From NCBI GenBank assembly GCA_019828595.1, contig JAHQRK010000022.1, positions 682,001-746,000 of the forward strand: a DNA stretch of 64,000 bases, read 5' to 3'. Under the pieces are notes generated by a model, which was not told the DNA's origin, searched no databases, and saw only the letters and a list, made by a program, of their open reading frames with translations. This DNA comes from Aphanomyces cochlioides (lineage: Eukaryota; Oomycota; Saprolegniomycetes; Saprolegniales; Verrucalvaceae). Shown in pieces: positions 34,290 to 46,510 of this stretch. Made by a program: the position numbers and the translations under genes. How positions within the stretch are numbered: position 1 is the first letter of the stretch; every line of letters begins with the position of its first letter.

Positions 34290-37001
34290 GGAAGTCGATG
34301 GAAAATTGGAAAATGGTACGACATCCTTACGATTCGACATAGAAACCCGACATCATGTATCGGATTGCTACGTTATCGGGTCAACTTCACCTCACATTCT
34401 GACCATCTCCGACCAACAACGTCGTCAAAAGCGAGTGGCCGAGCAAGCTAGTTGAGTAATCACTTCAGGAAACTTGGGCTTTCAGTGACGGGATGGCCAT
34501 CATGGCAGCCAGTCTAACCTTGAAATTCGATAGTCCATGGAAAACTTTTCATTTTTTCCAATGTTTCTTTGTACGATGAACATTGCCGCTTCCTGTGAAG
34601 CGTTGTTTGTAAACATAAAAGCTGTGCACGCACTGCTACACGGGCTGTAGAGGGTTGTGAAGGTATCACGACGTGCTATAGACTCTGTTGCACGTGCAGA
34701 GAGACTCCCATGAGGCAAGCCTTTTATAATTAATAACCTTTAATAAAACATATTATTGTAGGGGCGATTTGGGAAGATACATCAGACAAAGTGTCATAAG
34801 TCGACAAGTTTTGCAGACATCGACATAATTTTTGAATATTAAAAAACTAAACAAAGAGCTTGAACATGTTTCTATTGACGGCATGTTTTCTTGGTGACGA
34901 TAATGTCACCGTAAATCCCTTTAAAAAAAGTGACAATGTAAAACGATTGGTAGTACCTACTTAGTAGATTTTAAAAGAAAATGACTGGTCAAATTTCTTT
35001 CGAAGGTGAAATCTTATTGGTCAGTAGTCACCGCTCCTTCGCAGTTGCACAAGATCGACGAGGACGAAGTCAGCAGTGCATCCAGGACACCAGAGCCATT
35101 CGCCATCTAACAACAAGAACACAAAACAAGTATGCATATACTGAGTTAACAATCGAAATAATCTAATCCTAGAGTGTTGTCGTTAGTCTTTTGGAGGATA
35201 TAGTCGTGTTTTTTTGACGACCACAAGCTCCATAGGTGCTGATAGCTCATATCTTTTGGCCATATCTTGGCCGTTTCTTGTCCGATTTTAAAACAACGAC
35301 AGTCAAAATATTGTGCAGAAACGATTCTATCTACCACTCCGTTCAAAACAATTTAATTTGATATTTTTAGTATCAATACTTCAAATTATATAGTCCTGGT
35401 ATCATCCCAAATGGCCCCTACAATAGTATTGTCTTTTCGTGCAAAAACTCGAATTTTATCCCGATTTCTTCATTTTTGGAATCGATAAATATCCGGTTAT
35501 TTGTCAAATTAACCGGAATTCAGAGCTTATCCGGACATAATTATGCTAAAATCCGGATAATAGGTGTAGTTCACACATCGGAATGCTAAATAATAGTTAC
35601 TAAAGTGTATTTAGTAATGCTAAAATACACGACAAACACACGTCGAAACTCACACAAATCGATTTGTAAAATCGATTAAATCAACCGGCGATTCGAAATT
35701 TGAATCGAAAAGACAATATTGTGTATCATATTTCAAGTATGAAACACAATACCGTACAAATAACTTGGTCTGGAAGAACACGATCGCAATTTTCAATGAC
35801 TTTTGTCCACCAAGCACAGCTGACTTGCTCTTGATCGATTCAATCTAAGAAGAAGCATATACATGTCGTACGACCACGAGGCGTCGGAATTTGAAGGGGA
35901 ATATTATGAGCTATATTACTATTGTGGTAGGGTTTGAGCGCAATCAAATCATTTTTGTTGTGCTCCACTCAAGGCTACTACACTCTTCAGTAATAGATAA
36001 TAGATAGGTGGAGAGAGTAAAGTTGTACGTGGAGAGGCTTGCAGTCATCTCGACACGAGATGGCATTGATGTGCCTTACAACCTCCTTACTGTCATAATT
36101 AATACGATAACCTCTGATATTTTGTTTCCATCAAAGAAAGTGTTATGTGCCTCACCTCCATTCATCGTGCTCGATAGTCTTTGGTCTTTGTACAAGCGAT
36201 GAAGATCGGGACGTCGCAGCAGATTTGCCACTTCATTGATCGACCTAAGACCTTCTGGTTGATAATACTACCTCTCAAGAGGAAACTGAGTCCAAACAAC
36301 CCCCCCTTTGTACCTGTGGAGGCAGCAAGTTAACACGTTGACTCGACATCCCCAAGCACGTCAATGCATAGACTGTGCTCACAGGACTCGTTCATCTCCT
36401 CATACTTGTATGAGAGCCAATTATGAGGACACTTAGGGTGTGTTCGCTCAAGGCAACCAGTTATTTACTATAACCAGTCATTTTAACTTAGTTATTGTAA
36501 CCCAAGAGAGAAAAAGTTGACTTCCACCGCTGAACTTCTTGTGAAAAACTTCCGAGATGGAAGAGCTTCATCAAAATAACCCGCAGAATAAATTGTAGAC
36601 CGCTTACGCTTTAGGCGCAGTCTCCCTGCGACTCAACAATGATTAACTGCAAATATGAATAACATCAAGTACAACAAGGGCCTGTTCTACCTTTGCGAGG
36701 AAATTGATGCATCGTCGTCAACTTCTGGAAAACTTTAGGAAAAAGAAACACGAAAATATATATGGATAATTTAAAGTATATAATTATCCAATGATAATTA
36801 TTATAAAAAAATTCATTTGTTAATATGGGAGAATTAACTGTAAAAATTCATCTAAGGTTTGCAAGAAATTGAGTCAAATGAATACCATCAGAACAATTTC
36901 AAGCGCACTACTATTAATAATATCAACTTCAATTTAAGTCTTTTGTTTTGATCCAAATAGTTCGAAACAAATTTTTCCGAGAATTATTGCATACTATAGT
37001 A
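34290..37001. other. Gene-poor AT-rich region with MITE-like ends
   Basis: No gene. About 35480-35570 has clustered CCGG/ATCCGGAT motifs. At about 36427 the sequence TTAGGGTGTGTTCGCT matches, inverted, the sequence that ends at the TTA at 41241-41243, so a related MITE end is likely. Confidence 0.45.
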
Positions 37002-39069
37002 CTGTAGATGATTTGTAAAATGGGTCGATTGCAAACCTCCAAATATGAATATAAAATTGCAAAGTATACTGCAATTCACGATATCTCTCTGAAATTATAT
37101 TATTATATTAAAGAGGGTCATTTCAAAACTGCACAATGCGCGGGAAACAAATTGGCAAAACCTTCATGCCGCCGCACAGACGAGCTACCGGGCGCCCTTC
37201 TATCAAGCAAATAAAAAGGAAGGAAGCCCAACATCAAAGAATATTCTTCACGAATGAAAAGAAGCTTCTTATCATGAACTTTGCCAAACAATCGTCGAAA
37301 CGAGCCGCGGCCGACCTTTTTTTCCCTGGCGTTACGGGGAAACCACTTGTAACGCTGCTCAAGCGAATCGACCGCTGGGAGCGAGGTCGATCGAAGATTC
37401 AAGCACTTGCAGACGATCCGGCCACGCGTTCAAAGAAATCTAACCGACAATCAGGATGGGCTACTGTCCATGAAAAAGAAGACGAAGAAGAAATAGTGGC
37501 TTGGGTGCTTGCATTGCGCAAAGAAGGCATTCCTATGGGCAATTTGCTCCTCGCTTGCAAAGCTCTGGAGACCGCTAAAAAACGGGATTACAATGAAGAT
37601 CAATTTAAGGCGAGTAGTACCTGGATTGAAGGCTTCAAACGTCGCTGGTCTCTCGCCCTACGAACAAAATGCCGCTCTGGCCAATCCAACAATGAACAAG
37701 GCGAAGCTGCGCTTGAAGCTTTCTCAAAGAAAGTCAAAGAGACAATTCGATTAAACGGTATCGAAGATATCTACAATGCTGATCAGACAGCAGTCAACTA
37801 TGAGTACGTACCCGTCAAAACTCTGGATACAAAAGGCACTAAAAATGTTTGGATAAAGTCTTCAGGCCATGACAAAGATCGCATGACAGCGATGCTTCTG
37901 GCAGATGCAGTTGGCACGAAGTATCCCTTGTTCTTGGTGTTCACGACCCCTGAGTCCGTCGTGAAGACAACAGTGATTGACAACTTGACTCAGCGGAACG
38001 GCTTTGGATCTCGACTCTGGAAAGAAATCGAAGAGATTCATGAGCGCCACCCATCGAGCATATTTTGGCAATCCGTCAGGCTGGTGGAATAGTCGAATAT
38101 CCATCAAGTTCTTGCAATATCATTTTTGTCCATCGACGCAACCAGAACTTGAAGAAAATTCTTTTGATGTGGGACGACTTTGGAGCTCACTTCACCCCTG
38201 ACGTTATGGCTGTTGCCGAGGAACTTGACATCATTCTTGAAAAAACCCGCCAACGTTCACATGGATCTGCCAACCCGCTGACGTAGCCTGGATGAAGCCC
38301 TTGAAGATCGCGCTTCGCAAGCGATGGGTCCAGCATCTTCGAGATGAGATTGGACTTCACAAAAGCGGCCCATTCCAACTGCGACGTCCTGATCGCTTTG
38401 ACGTGGTCGATTGGGTCAGCGAAGCATGGGAGGGCTTGTCCAAGAAAGTGATCATCAACGTTTTTTTGAAATGTCAAGTGATTGACAGAAATTCGAACAA
38501 CGAGGACGCATCGAGCAATGACCAAACTTGACGATTTGCTCCAAAGGGCAACTGAAAGTCAAAAAATAAACAGAAAATCACAATTCATTATGCATTTACT
38601 CAAAAAGCACTTTTGAGCTAAGCACATAGAAAAAACAAATGCTTTGTCCTGAATGCACGCGCCGGTATCCGGCCCAGCAATATCATAGACTAGACTGAGT
38701 TCGCGGTCCTTTTGACACGTCATCCATTGGATGGAAAAGTGTTTGAGATGGCAAATTGTAGAATGAGCCTTCACTTTTGATATTCCATGAAAGTCAATGA
38801 CTATGATGTGCAAAAAGCTCAATCAATCACTCTCCTTGTTGACTTGATTGATGTAGAAAATTTTAAGCAACGACATTTGGTCCCATTCTTAATTACCTTT
38901 TTCATTGTATACCCGAAATTAGTGACTCATTCTAGCTCAAAATTCTCGATGCTGTTTAAATCTATGTACTTTATATTTGAATATTAGTGTCAAATTCTGA
39001 ATATAATATTAAAGAGGTTTCGGACATTTCGCTTGTCACAAATCGACCCATTTTACAAATCATCTACAG
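37002..39069 (+). mobile_element. Complete-looking pogo-like transposon with 29-bp terminal inverted repeats
   Basis: Perfect 29-bp inverted repeats lie at 37002-37030 and 39041-39069 (starting CTGTAGATGATTTGTAAAAT). The element is flanked on both sides by TA (37000-37001 and 39070-39071), the target duplication of Tc1/mariner/pogo elements. Total 2068 bp. It contains one transposase region. Confidence 0.9.
37136..38531 (+). pseudogene. Pogo-like DDE transposase with three frameshifts
   Basis: Starts MRGKQIGKTF, has a basic HTH region, a CENP-B-like segment and the first Asp in IYNADQTAVNYEY. The frame shifts near 38070 (FWQSV for an expected FGNPSGWWNS), near 38155 and near 38245. The downstream frames carry LLMWDDFGAHFTPDV (second Asp) and AWMKPLKIALRKRW...DVVDWVSEAW. 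All three shifts are at or next to short homopolymer runs, so they may be real decay or assembly errors. Given the perfect terminal repeats, the element is young. Confidence 0.85.
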
Positions 39070-39071
39070 TA

Positions 39072-40090
39072 TTTGATTTGGATATGCACCATATTAATAG
39101 TGTTGTTGGCGAAAATTGATGTATTGTGATTGGAAATCGTAGGAACAGATTGCCTACATTTCGATTTTGACGAATCAAAGTAACTTTTAAATTTAATTGG
39201 CTGAATTTGAATTCATTTGAGATCTCGCTGTTGCGCCAAGTTGAAACTTTGCGAGCACCATCCCGGTGACCAAACACCATGAGCTTGTATCCAGCTCAGA
39301 CGTAACATGTACTATTCTAATGCCGAACGAATCATTTTTTAAATGAATTTAATACACTATCACGATTGTGTGTCGCGAATATCTGTTTCATGGCAAAGGT
39401 ATCAGCATTGCTAGATAGCGTCAAGAGGGGGGTTGTTCAATACTGCGCACATGCATAGAGATATGAAATGCAGTCTGACGACGCAGTTTGCATTACCACG
39501 GTTTGACTCAGTTCATACTCGTCTCATGGTCTATTCATCACGAGACGAATATGAACAAAGTCAAACAGTGGTTAGATTATACACCTACAACAAAGGTGGA
39601 ACTACGGTGTCCTATGTATGTAATGCTTGGTTATTTAGTTATTGAGGAATGTTAAGGTCGGAAGCGAGATACGGCAAGTGTCCTTTGGTTGAGTGTATCA
39701 AGACCATGATCATGCATTCAATTCTTTCTCTCTATATCGAGCTTCAGCTATCGCCTGAAGCTTCTTGCGACTTCACCTTACATAAGTAGAAAGTGCACAT
39801 GCATGCCGTGCCGCTCTTACCGGCTCGTGATCTTTTGTGCACGCTCAAAACACTCGATAGATGATACCAACAACATGATTGGTCAATATAAAGGGATTTT
39901 TATAGATGTATGATTGTATGATTGGTCAATGAAACGTAGGAATTTCACTTCGAACTGGGCCTGAATCAAATTCAAAATTCATAGTATGGCTTCAAACGTT
40001 TCATGTGTGTGATCAAATCTTTGTTATTTCCAAAGCAAAACGCTCCACCCAGGGGCGTAGCCCTGGCCTCACCCTAGTAACTAATTTCAG
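39072..40090. other. AT-rich intergenic region, nothing recognised
   Basis: Short ORFs only; no family features. Confidence 0.5.
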
Positions 40091-40500
40091 CTCAGGAATG
40101 TCCGTGCGGTTGAATGCCGTCGTGGCCAAAGTTGCGCGACGAACTTGTGCCCACGACGACATTGTACCGATGCAAGAAGGCCTCTCCATCTTTGTCCCAG
40201 CGGTAAGACGCGCTCTCCCGTGGAATTTCTCAATGGAATGGCGTAGGGAACAGCCATTAAGGTCAATATCGCAGCGCTCAATCGGCATCCAAAGTATTGG
40301 ACAAACCCGGATTTGTTCATTCCCGAGCGATTCCTCGACGGCACGCCGGCATGGAGCGCAGATTTGGCGCTTCGGAACGGCAAATCCCATGCGTTCTACT
40401 ACATTCCCTTCAGTAAGAACTGCATCGGTCAACGCTTTGGGCTCGTGGACAATGCAAGTCATTGTCGCCACGATGATCGGTCAATTCGACTTTGCATCAA
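40090..40500 (+). pseudogene. Cytochrome P450 C-terminal relic
   Basis: Fragments in shifting frames: RLNAVVAKVARRTCAHDDI...EGLSIFVPA, then VNIAALNRHPKYWTNPDLFIPERFLDG, then HAFYYIPFSKNCIGQRF. This is the P450 order of K-helix region, PERF motif and haem-binding Cys loop. The haem loop (FSKNCIGQRF) lacks the expected FxxGxRxC spacing, and the rest of the protein is absent. A decayed fragment. Confidence 0.7.
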
Positions 40501-41243
40501 CAGTAGCCAATCAGAATGCTCGGCGTTAACTTATTTTTCGTCGGTCCTACAATTTGGCAAAAATTTCAGTCAAAACGAAATTCATACTTTAATCAAGTTA
40601 ATATGTGAGGTATTTTTTCGAAAAAAAGGAAAATATCGGAATATTGTTCCTACGATTCGTCAAAATATCAAATATAACTCCTACATTTTCCGACTTATGA
40701 ATTACAAACGAACATCAATGAAAAGGGACAAAAAAATTTGTTTCAAATTTGGTCACGTTAGCTGACAAATTCCAATTAGTTCTGTTGACTTTGAATAAAA
40801 TTTGTGCTGCTCATTTATATATTATATGCGCTGAGGAGAAGAAAATGAACATCACAATGACTATTTCAAATGAGTCAAACTAACTTGTCAAAATATCGCA
40901 ATATTTTTATAAAAGAATATTATAAAAATCACTCTTCTCACTCACACAACATATGCTACAAAGAAATTTCGAATTAAAATTATTCGTATTTTTATATATA
41001 CAAAGATCAAGTCTAATGGGGACAGACAACACCCGGACAAACCCCACCCAAAATCTTCACCCTAACGCAGTGGAGATGGTTATTTTTGCTGGTTATTTCC
41101 TGGGAAATTGGACATGGGACAAACTGATTGGAATTAAACTCGTGTTCGCTGAAATCACAAAAAATCCAGTTACAGTATTTCTCAGAAAATATCCAAATTT
41201 CGACCAAATAACCAGTTTTTTTGCTTCAGCGAACACACCCTTA
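40501..41243. other. AT-rich intergenic, probable MITE-derived
   Basis: No gene. It ends in AGCGAACACACCC-TTA, directly abutting the next MITE and matching (inverted) the sequence near 36427. Confidence 0.4.
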
Positions 41244-41538
41244 GGGCCCGTCTGGATACACATTAAAAATATTGTGATAATTCGTTATTGAGCATTCTCC
41301 ATTTTGGGAAAAGAATACAAACCACGGATTATATTATCACAATAATTCTATTTTTGGACTGTCTGGATTCCCAAGAAAATAGAATAAAATTAGAGAATTT
41401 GACCGAATTATACAATATTGGTCAAAATATACGACTTTGAGTAGTGTACTACGTAGTATTTTTTATTGCAATAATCGACCAATTTTGGAATAATATTTTG
41501 CAATAAAATTTATTGAATATGTGTATCCAGACAGGGAG
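41244..41538. mobile_element. Harbinger/Tourist-like MITE with TTA target duplication
   Basis: 295 bp. The left end GGGCCCGTCTGGATACACAT and the right end (reverse complement) CTCCCTGTCTGGATACACAT form near-perfect inverted repeats. TTA lies directly outside both ends (41241-41243 and 41539-41541), as in PIF/Harbinger elements. AT-rich interior, no coding capacity. Confidence 0.7.
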
Positions 41539-41541
41539 TTA

Positions 41542-42871
41542 TATTGTTGATTTGATACGAATTTCCAGACCCGTTCAATCGAATCACGCCGGTGGATCGA
41601 TTCACCAATCGACGCCATTGGCTAATAAATATTTTGGGCGATTGTGATTGGCTGAATAAAATTTAAGAGAAAGTACTGTTCCCATGAGAGAAAGTACTGT
41701 TCTAATTTTCATTCATCCAATCTATGGCGCGATTGGAGATTGATACTAAAAATCAATCCAAATTGGGAAATTTCTAGCGAATCCACAATACAATATCATG
41801 ACCGTTTCGACAAGATATCACACTGTGGATCACACCAGTTTCTACTGGTTAAAATTAAGAAAATTCCCAAAGTCTCGAGTCCCTCTTGAGATGGAAAGAA
41901 ATTATTTGAATATCGTTCTGTAGGATTTCTAATGAGCTGCATCACATAGAGAGTACATGATGCACACATGGGGATCGTTTTTGTCAAGATTTTGAGGCTA
42001 TGAAGTCGTGTGGTCACTATTTTTGGAGAATAGATGGAATTATCTTAGCCGATTTTCTGCTCAGACGTCCTTGACAAACATCAGTGCTGTGATAGATTAC
42101 TAGGCCAGGATAAGAAAGGTTAGCACACAACAACAATTTCGTGCGCGTATGACGAGTATTTGTTTTAAAACAAGCGCTAGCAAAGCTGACTACGAATCTT
42201 GCGCCTAATACAGCTCTCTCTAAACTAATGAACAACCCCGTATTTCAACACGGAAAGGAACATGCTGTCTGAACTAAATGATTAAAGCAATCACAGTGTT
42301 AAAATATCAGGAACTCTATGGTTGATACGCCCGCATTGCTGTGGTAGAAGCGGAAACGATAAAAAGCAGCGCCGCGCTTCGCGCGGCGCTCCTGAGCTGA
42401 GAAAACAAGGCATACATCATAGGCGCATTAGACTAATGCACTACCGTTGTTTAGGATCTCACTGGCGTGGCATGGACTTAGAACAGCCTTTTATGATATT
42501 TGTATGTGGTGTGACAAGTGTGATTCCCATACAAAATGACTCGCAGGAGAAATCACACCGTGGATCACACTTGAGTGATGCAGACTTTTTAGCTAGTTTC
42601 GACCAATCAAATACAATTTTCACAACTAATTTATGTTTGATTGGTCAGATTTAAAAAATACAACCTTGTGTGATTTTGTCGATAACATAATAATTAGTGG
42701 TAGACGGGCCCTTATTAATAATGCAGTTTGACGTACATTAAGTTATCCACGACATATAAGAACTTCTAGGGTAGATTTGAATACATTAAGTTATCATAAG
42801 TTCGTTATCCTTTATCTGGATACCGGATAACTGACCAAACGGACAAACTCTGGCTTGCGGCGGCGGACAGC
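41542..42871. other. AT-rich intergenic region, nothing firm
   Basis: No supported gene; likely old repeats. Confidence 0.45.
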
Positions 42872-44418
42872 ATGTGGAAGAACTTGGCGTACAACACGAA
42901 AACGGTGGTCGAAGCCAAGCCAGATGGCTTCCCGATGGCCCCAATGGTATCTGAAGTAGCGCCTAAAGGTAGCCATGCCGTCTGGAATTGCTCTCACTCG
43001 CCTGTAGACGTGCCAGAGACAGTGGTTGGCCGCTTGCAGAAGATTCTGGAGTTTCTGAACTCGATCCCTGGCCATAAAGCCGTCTCGGTCGCACAAATTT
43101 ACCAGAAAACGGGCATTGTACTGCATTTTCGAATGCTCTCGTTGGGTATGATTGTGGTGTAGGATTTGTCCAGCCCTGGCGAATATGAAGTGTCGGAACG
43201 TGTTCGAAACAATACCAAAGTACGCACGGAAGGCGAATTGTTCGCTTACAAGGCCAAGTTCGACATTAAGAATCGCGACGACTTACTGCGTCAATTAAAT
43301 CGGGTACTGTTTGGTAATGTGAGTAGGATTTAATGTTTGTTTGGTGTAGTGTCCAGAGGGCATTCCCTCTCGTGATATTAAGGATTGCTATGCCACAGTC
43401 GAAGATGATCTCCGACATCTTACGCGAATCGGAACTGTCATTTGCATTCGCAATACAGAAGACGGTAACGATGTTTACTTTCCACGAGGAGAGCTCTTTC
43501 TGTCGGAGCTCTCTGGCGTTGCCGTCGTCGAACTAGGTACCCCTGTTACTGCATCAAGGAAACTAAATATGTTCCCCGCATAGGCAGCTATATTGCTGCA
43601 ACAAAAGAAGATATCACAACTGAAATCCGTCGCGGCGATGCCGTTAAAGTTGGAGACCACTGGTTTCGTGTTTCCGCCGCCCCAAAGGTCAGATTTTGCT
43701 ATGCATGACTTAGTTCTCATTGGAAAATAGGCTGGAGGAAGTAGTCAGCCACCAATTTTCATGGCTGGTATGACCACATCAAAGAGCGTGTCGTCCGTGC
43801 GGGATTTGAATGTGGATGATACAAAGAAGAAACCGAGGTAATCGAAGCACTCTCCAGCAGTTTGTTGATTCAACGCCCACTAGATACATGCTCAACTTCG
43901 ACTCGGGTCATCTTCCGCTTGATACAGCATATCCTGATGCCCGTGGCAACATTATGATGCACCAGAAATGGGATACAGCTCCAAAAATGGGCCGCGGGCC
44001 TCCTGTCAAGATGCTCAAACATGGTTTGACCAATCTCATCATCTCAGTCCATGTAAATTGTTTGGTCTAGGATGCACAAACGATGTTCGACAGCTTTGGA
44101 GAGACACATTAACTGGTTGGCCATCGGATCGAGTGGCTCTGGAGCGTGCTATGCTTCATTGCGGGCTCATGACTCGAGATATGCATGAAGCCAGCATGAA
44201 TCGCTCGAAGATGCGCAAGGTATTTTACCTCTATGCCGTCAGCTTTTTCAAAAATTCTGTAGGTCGGCAAAGGCAATAAAAAAGTTCCTCGCCAGCGCAA
44301 GCAGCGCGATATCAAAATTACCAACACGCACTTGGTCGGTACAGCTCTTGGCGAAGCGCTGGCCAAAGGTGGCACAGACGGCTTTACCCTCGGCGCTGTT
44401 AAGTTTGAAAAGCAATAA
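42872..44418 (+). CDS. Transcription initiation factor TFIIE, beta subunit
   Basis: Eight exons (42872-43117, 43163-43318, 43350-43536, 43584-43687, 43731-43837, 43884-44023, 44071-44219, 44263-44418), introns 31-46 nt, give 414 residues in one frame. Two winged-helix regions are visible: VVGRLQKILEFLNSIPGHKAVSVAQI... and the segment FAYKAKFDIKNRDDLLRQLNR followed by PEGIPSRDIKDCYATVEDDLRHLTRIGTVICI. The second aligns with the human TFIIE beta block YAFKPKYNVRDKKALLRLLDQ...GILLEDIEEALP. The C-terminal part has TNDVRQLW and a basic KKVPRQRKQRDIKITNTHL. TFIIE beta recruits and regulates TFIIH at RNA polymerase II promoters. The start codon could lie further upstream. Confidence 0.82.
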
Positions 44419-46510
44419 ATACTACATACTTCCCTCAACGTTTTGAAATTTATTTTACACGATTCAAGCAGTCAAGATGAAACACTTGGATATGCTTCAA
44501 CGTGCCGCCAGCAAGTACTCGTGGGATGATTGTGGCCCAGAATTTGCTTTCCTTGTCAACCAAGTTGTCTGACTGCCACGTCGTGCGTGGCCGCCGACAT
44601 CAGAGTGTCAGTGATGTTCTACGCAGTTTGTATCATTTCGTTATCAAATTTGTATTGTCATTTTCAATCAAATTTGTGGTTTTGACCAAAAAGCGAATTC
44701 ATTTTCAAATTGATTTCATCATACTGAAGTGGTGTGTGTCAGTGTGTGTTTTGCGTGAGTTAGGTGGCTGATCGATCCTGATTGGCTGACTAATTTTAAT
44801 TTTTATTCTAGCCAATCAGAGAAGCCCGTTCGATTCGGAATCGATTCGAAACCTCGATCGATTCAAACCGTTCCTCGCAACTTTGTATCAAAAGCACAAT
44901 ATCATTTTGAAATATTTGTATTGTCTTTTTCACCCAATTTGTATTTTTTTACCAGAATCGAATTCTATTCCAATTCGATTCGATCATACTGAAGTCAAGT
45001 ATAAATGGAAGTATGGCAAACGTCCCAAATTAATTACACGTGTGTCTGGGTGTGTTTTGCGTGAATTAGGTAAATACTCGTTTCTGATTGGCTGAACGAT
45101 TTGCAGATCGATTTGAAAAATCGATACATTTCGGACCCCTCACAATTTCGAATGAAGTCAACAATATCATTTTATACTAAAATTCGGTGAAAGTGATATA
45201 AAATTTATATCATTTAATGATATATCGCATCTCTGATACTTTACTTTTTTGCAATTTTCAGATCTTCTCAGAAAACACGACGGTGACAATCTTGAAGAGA
45301 CTCATCGTCTTCTAGACAGGACCAGAGCAGCGTGGGATGATGGCCCCGAAATGAACACATCGAGGGGAGACATAGGACGATCTGACTCATGCGACAAGAC
45401 GGCTTCAAGTTTGCACATGGCGCTATATCTTACCCCGCCAAGCAAGTGCTTTCATCTCGACTATACCGAAGCTGAAAGGGCTTGGTGGGGCTCCATGATG
45501 AGCAATCGTTTCTGTGAAGATGTGCCGACTTGAGCCAAAGAATGCCACAAGAATGCCATCCTCGAGGATCAATTGAGGTTCAATGACGTCAACCCTGAGA
45601 TCGTCGACGTCTCAACAAGTGGCTGATGCAATGATAACTTCTATTTGAAGATCCCAAGCGCGGTCTCGTCTTGAGGATGATTAACCTGGTCGCAATCAGA
45701 AGGCGCGGCCAATTTTCGTCTTGTCAAATATCGTCAATTCGCATGAATGGGCCAATCAGATACATTCGTGCAAGTAATATGATACACGGGTAATAAAAAG
45801 GGTACATTTTTGTTGTGATGCCCTACAAAGTAGCCATGTGCCCCATATTACCTACGCCATTTTGCACCAAACAAACAAAGAATGCGTGAATGCCGCCACT
45901 CTATTCCAACAGAGAAACTGAGACTCTGCTGATGACGTAAAGACGAAGGCGACACTGAATCGCTGGAAAAATGAATCTGTCATTCCAATAATATTCTTCT
46001 CAAAGGGGGATGTTGGCCCCGCCACACGACCAGCACACACAGCTGACTGGACTTCAATCAGGAGAGGGGTCGTGGGCTTGCTTAAACTATGTCACGTGCT
46101 TGGGAACATTAATCTCCTTGCAATGCTACATTGTTTGATATAGTTGACAGAGCAATGCTCTGCCACGAAGTGTCAACTCCAGCATGTACTGAACTTTTAG
46201 ACGGGGTTAGGCAGGTGGAGGACCAACCAGACAATGTTTTAAAAATTCGGTAATCTGCTCGATTCTGGGACGAAACTCAGTAGCCCTTGCCTTGACCGTG
46301 AAGTGCTGCAACTGATGGTGTGATCATGCATATGTCTTGGAACCCATTCGATCGATGACCAGATGGATCTCTTCAACGATTTGGCGTGCACGAAGCCGCA
46401 GATCAGGCTGTCTGGCGTTGTAATTGAGTCGGTGTCGTGGGCCGGACGAGGTGGCCGGTTTCACCTTCAGGACTGCATTCACCTTCATTGCTCAATTTGC
46501 ACGATCCAAG
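44419..46510. other. Repeat-rich intergenic region
   Basis: Contains a dispersed repeat (44654-44901, also at 60178-60406) and a second, more diverged relative near 44925-45120. The plus-strand ORF 45249-45533 (LTPPSKCFHLDYTEAERAWWG) may be a transposase remnant but is not recognised. Confidence 0.45.
44654..44901 (+). repeat. Dispersed non-coding repeat, copy 1
   Basis: Shares long near-identical stretches with 60178-60406 (for example CATACTGAAGTGGTGTGTGT and TTTTGCGTGAGTTAGGTGGC). A third, degenerate copy follows at about 44925-45120. Likely a MITE family. Confidence 0.7.

Noticed and set aside
45249..45533. 94-codon plus-strand ORF, possible transposase fragment
   Set aside because: No catalytic motif or recognisable family; kept only as a note in the intergenic entry.
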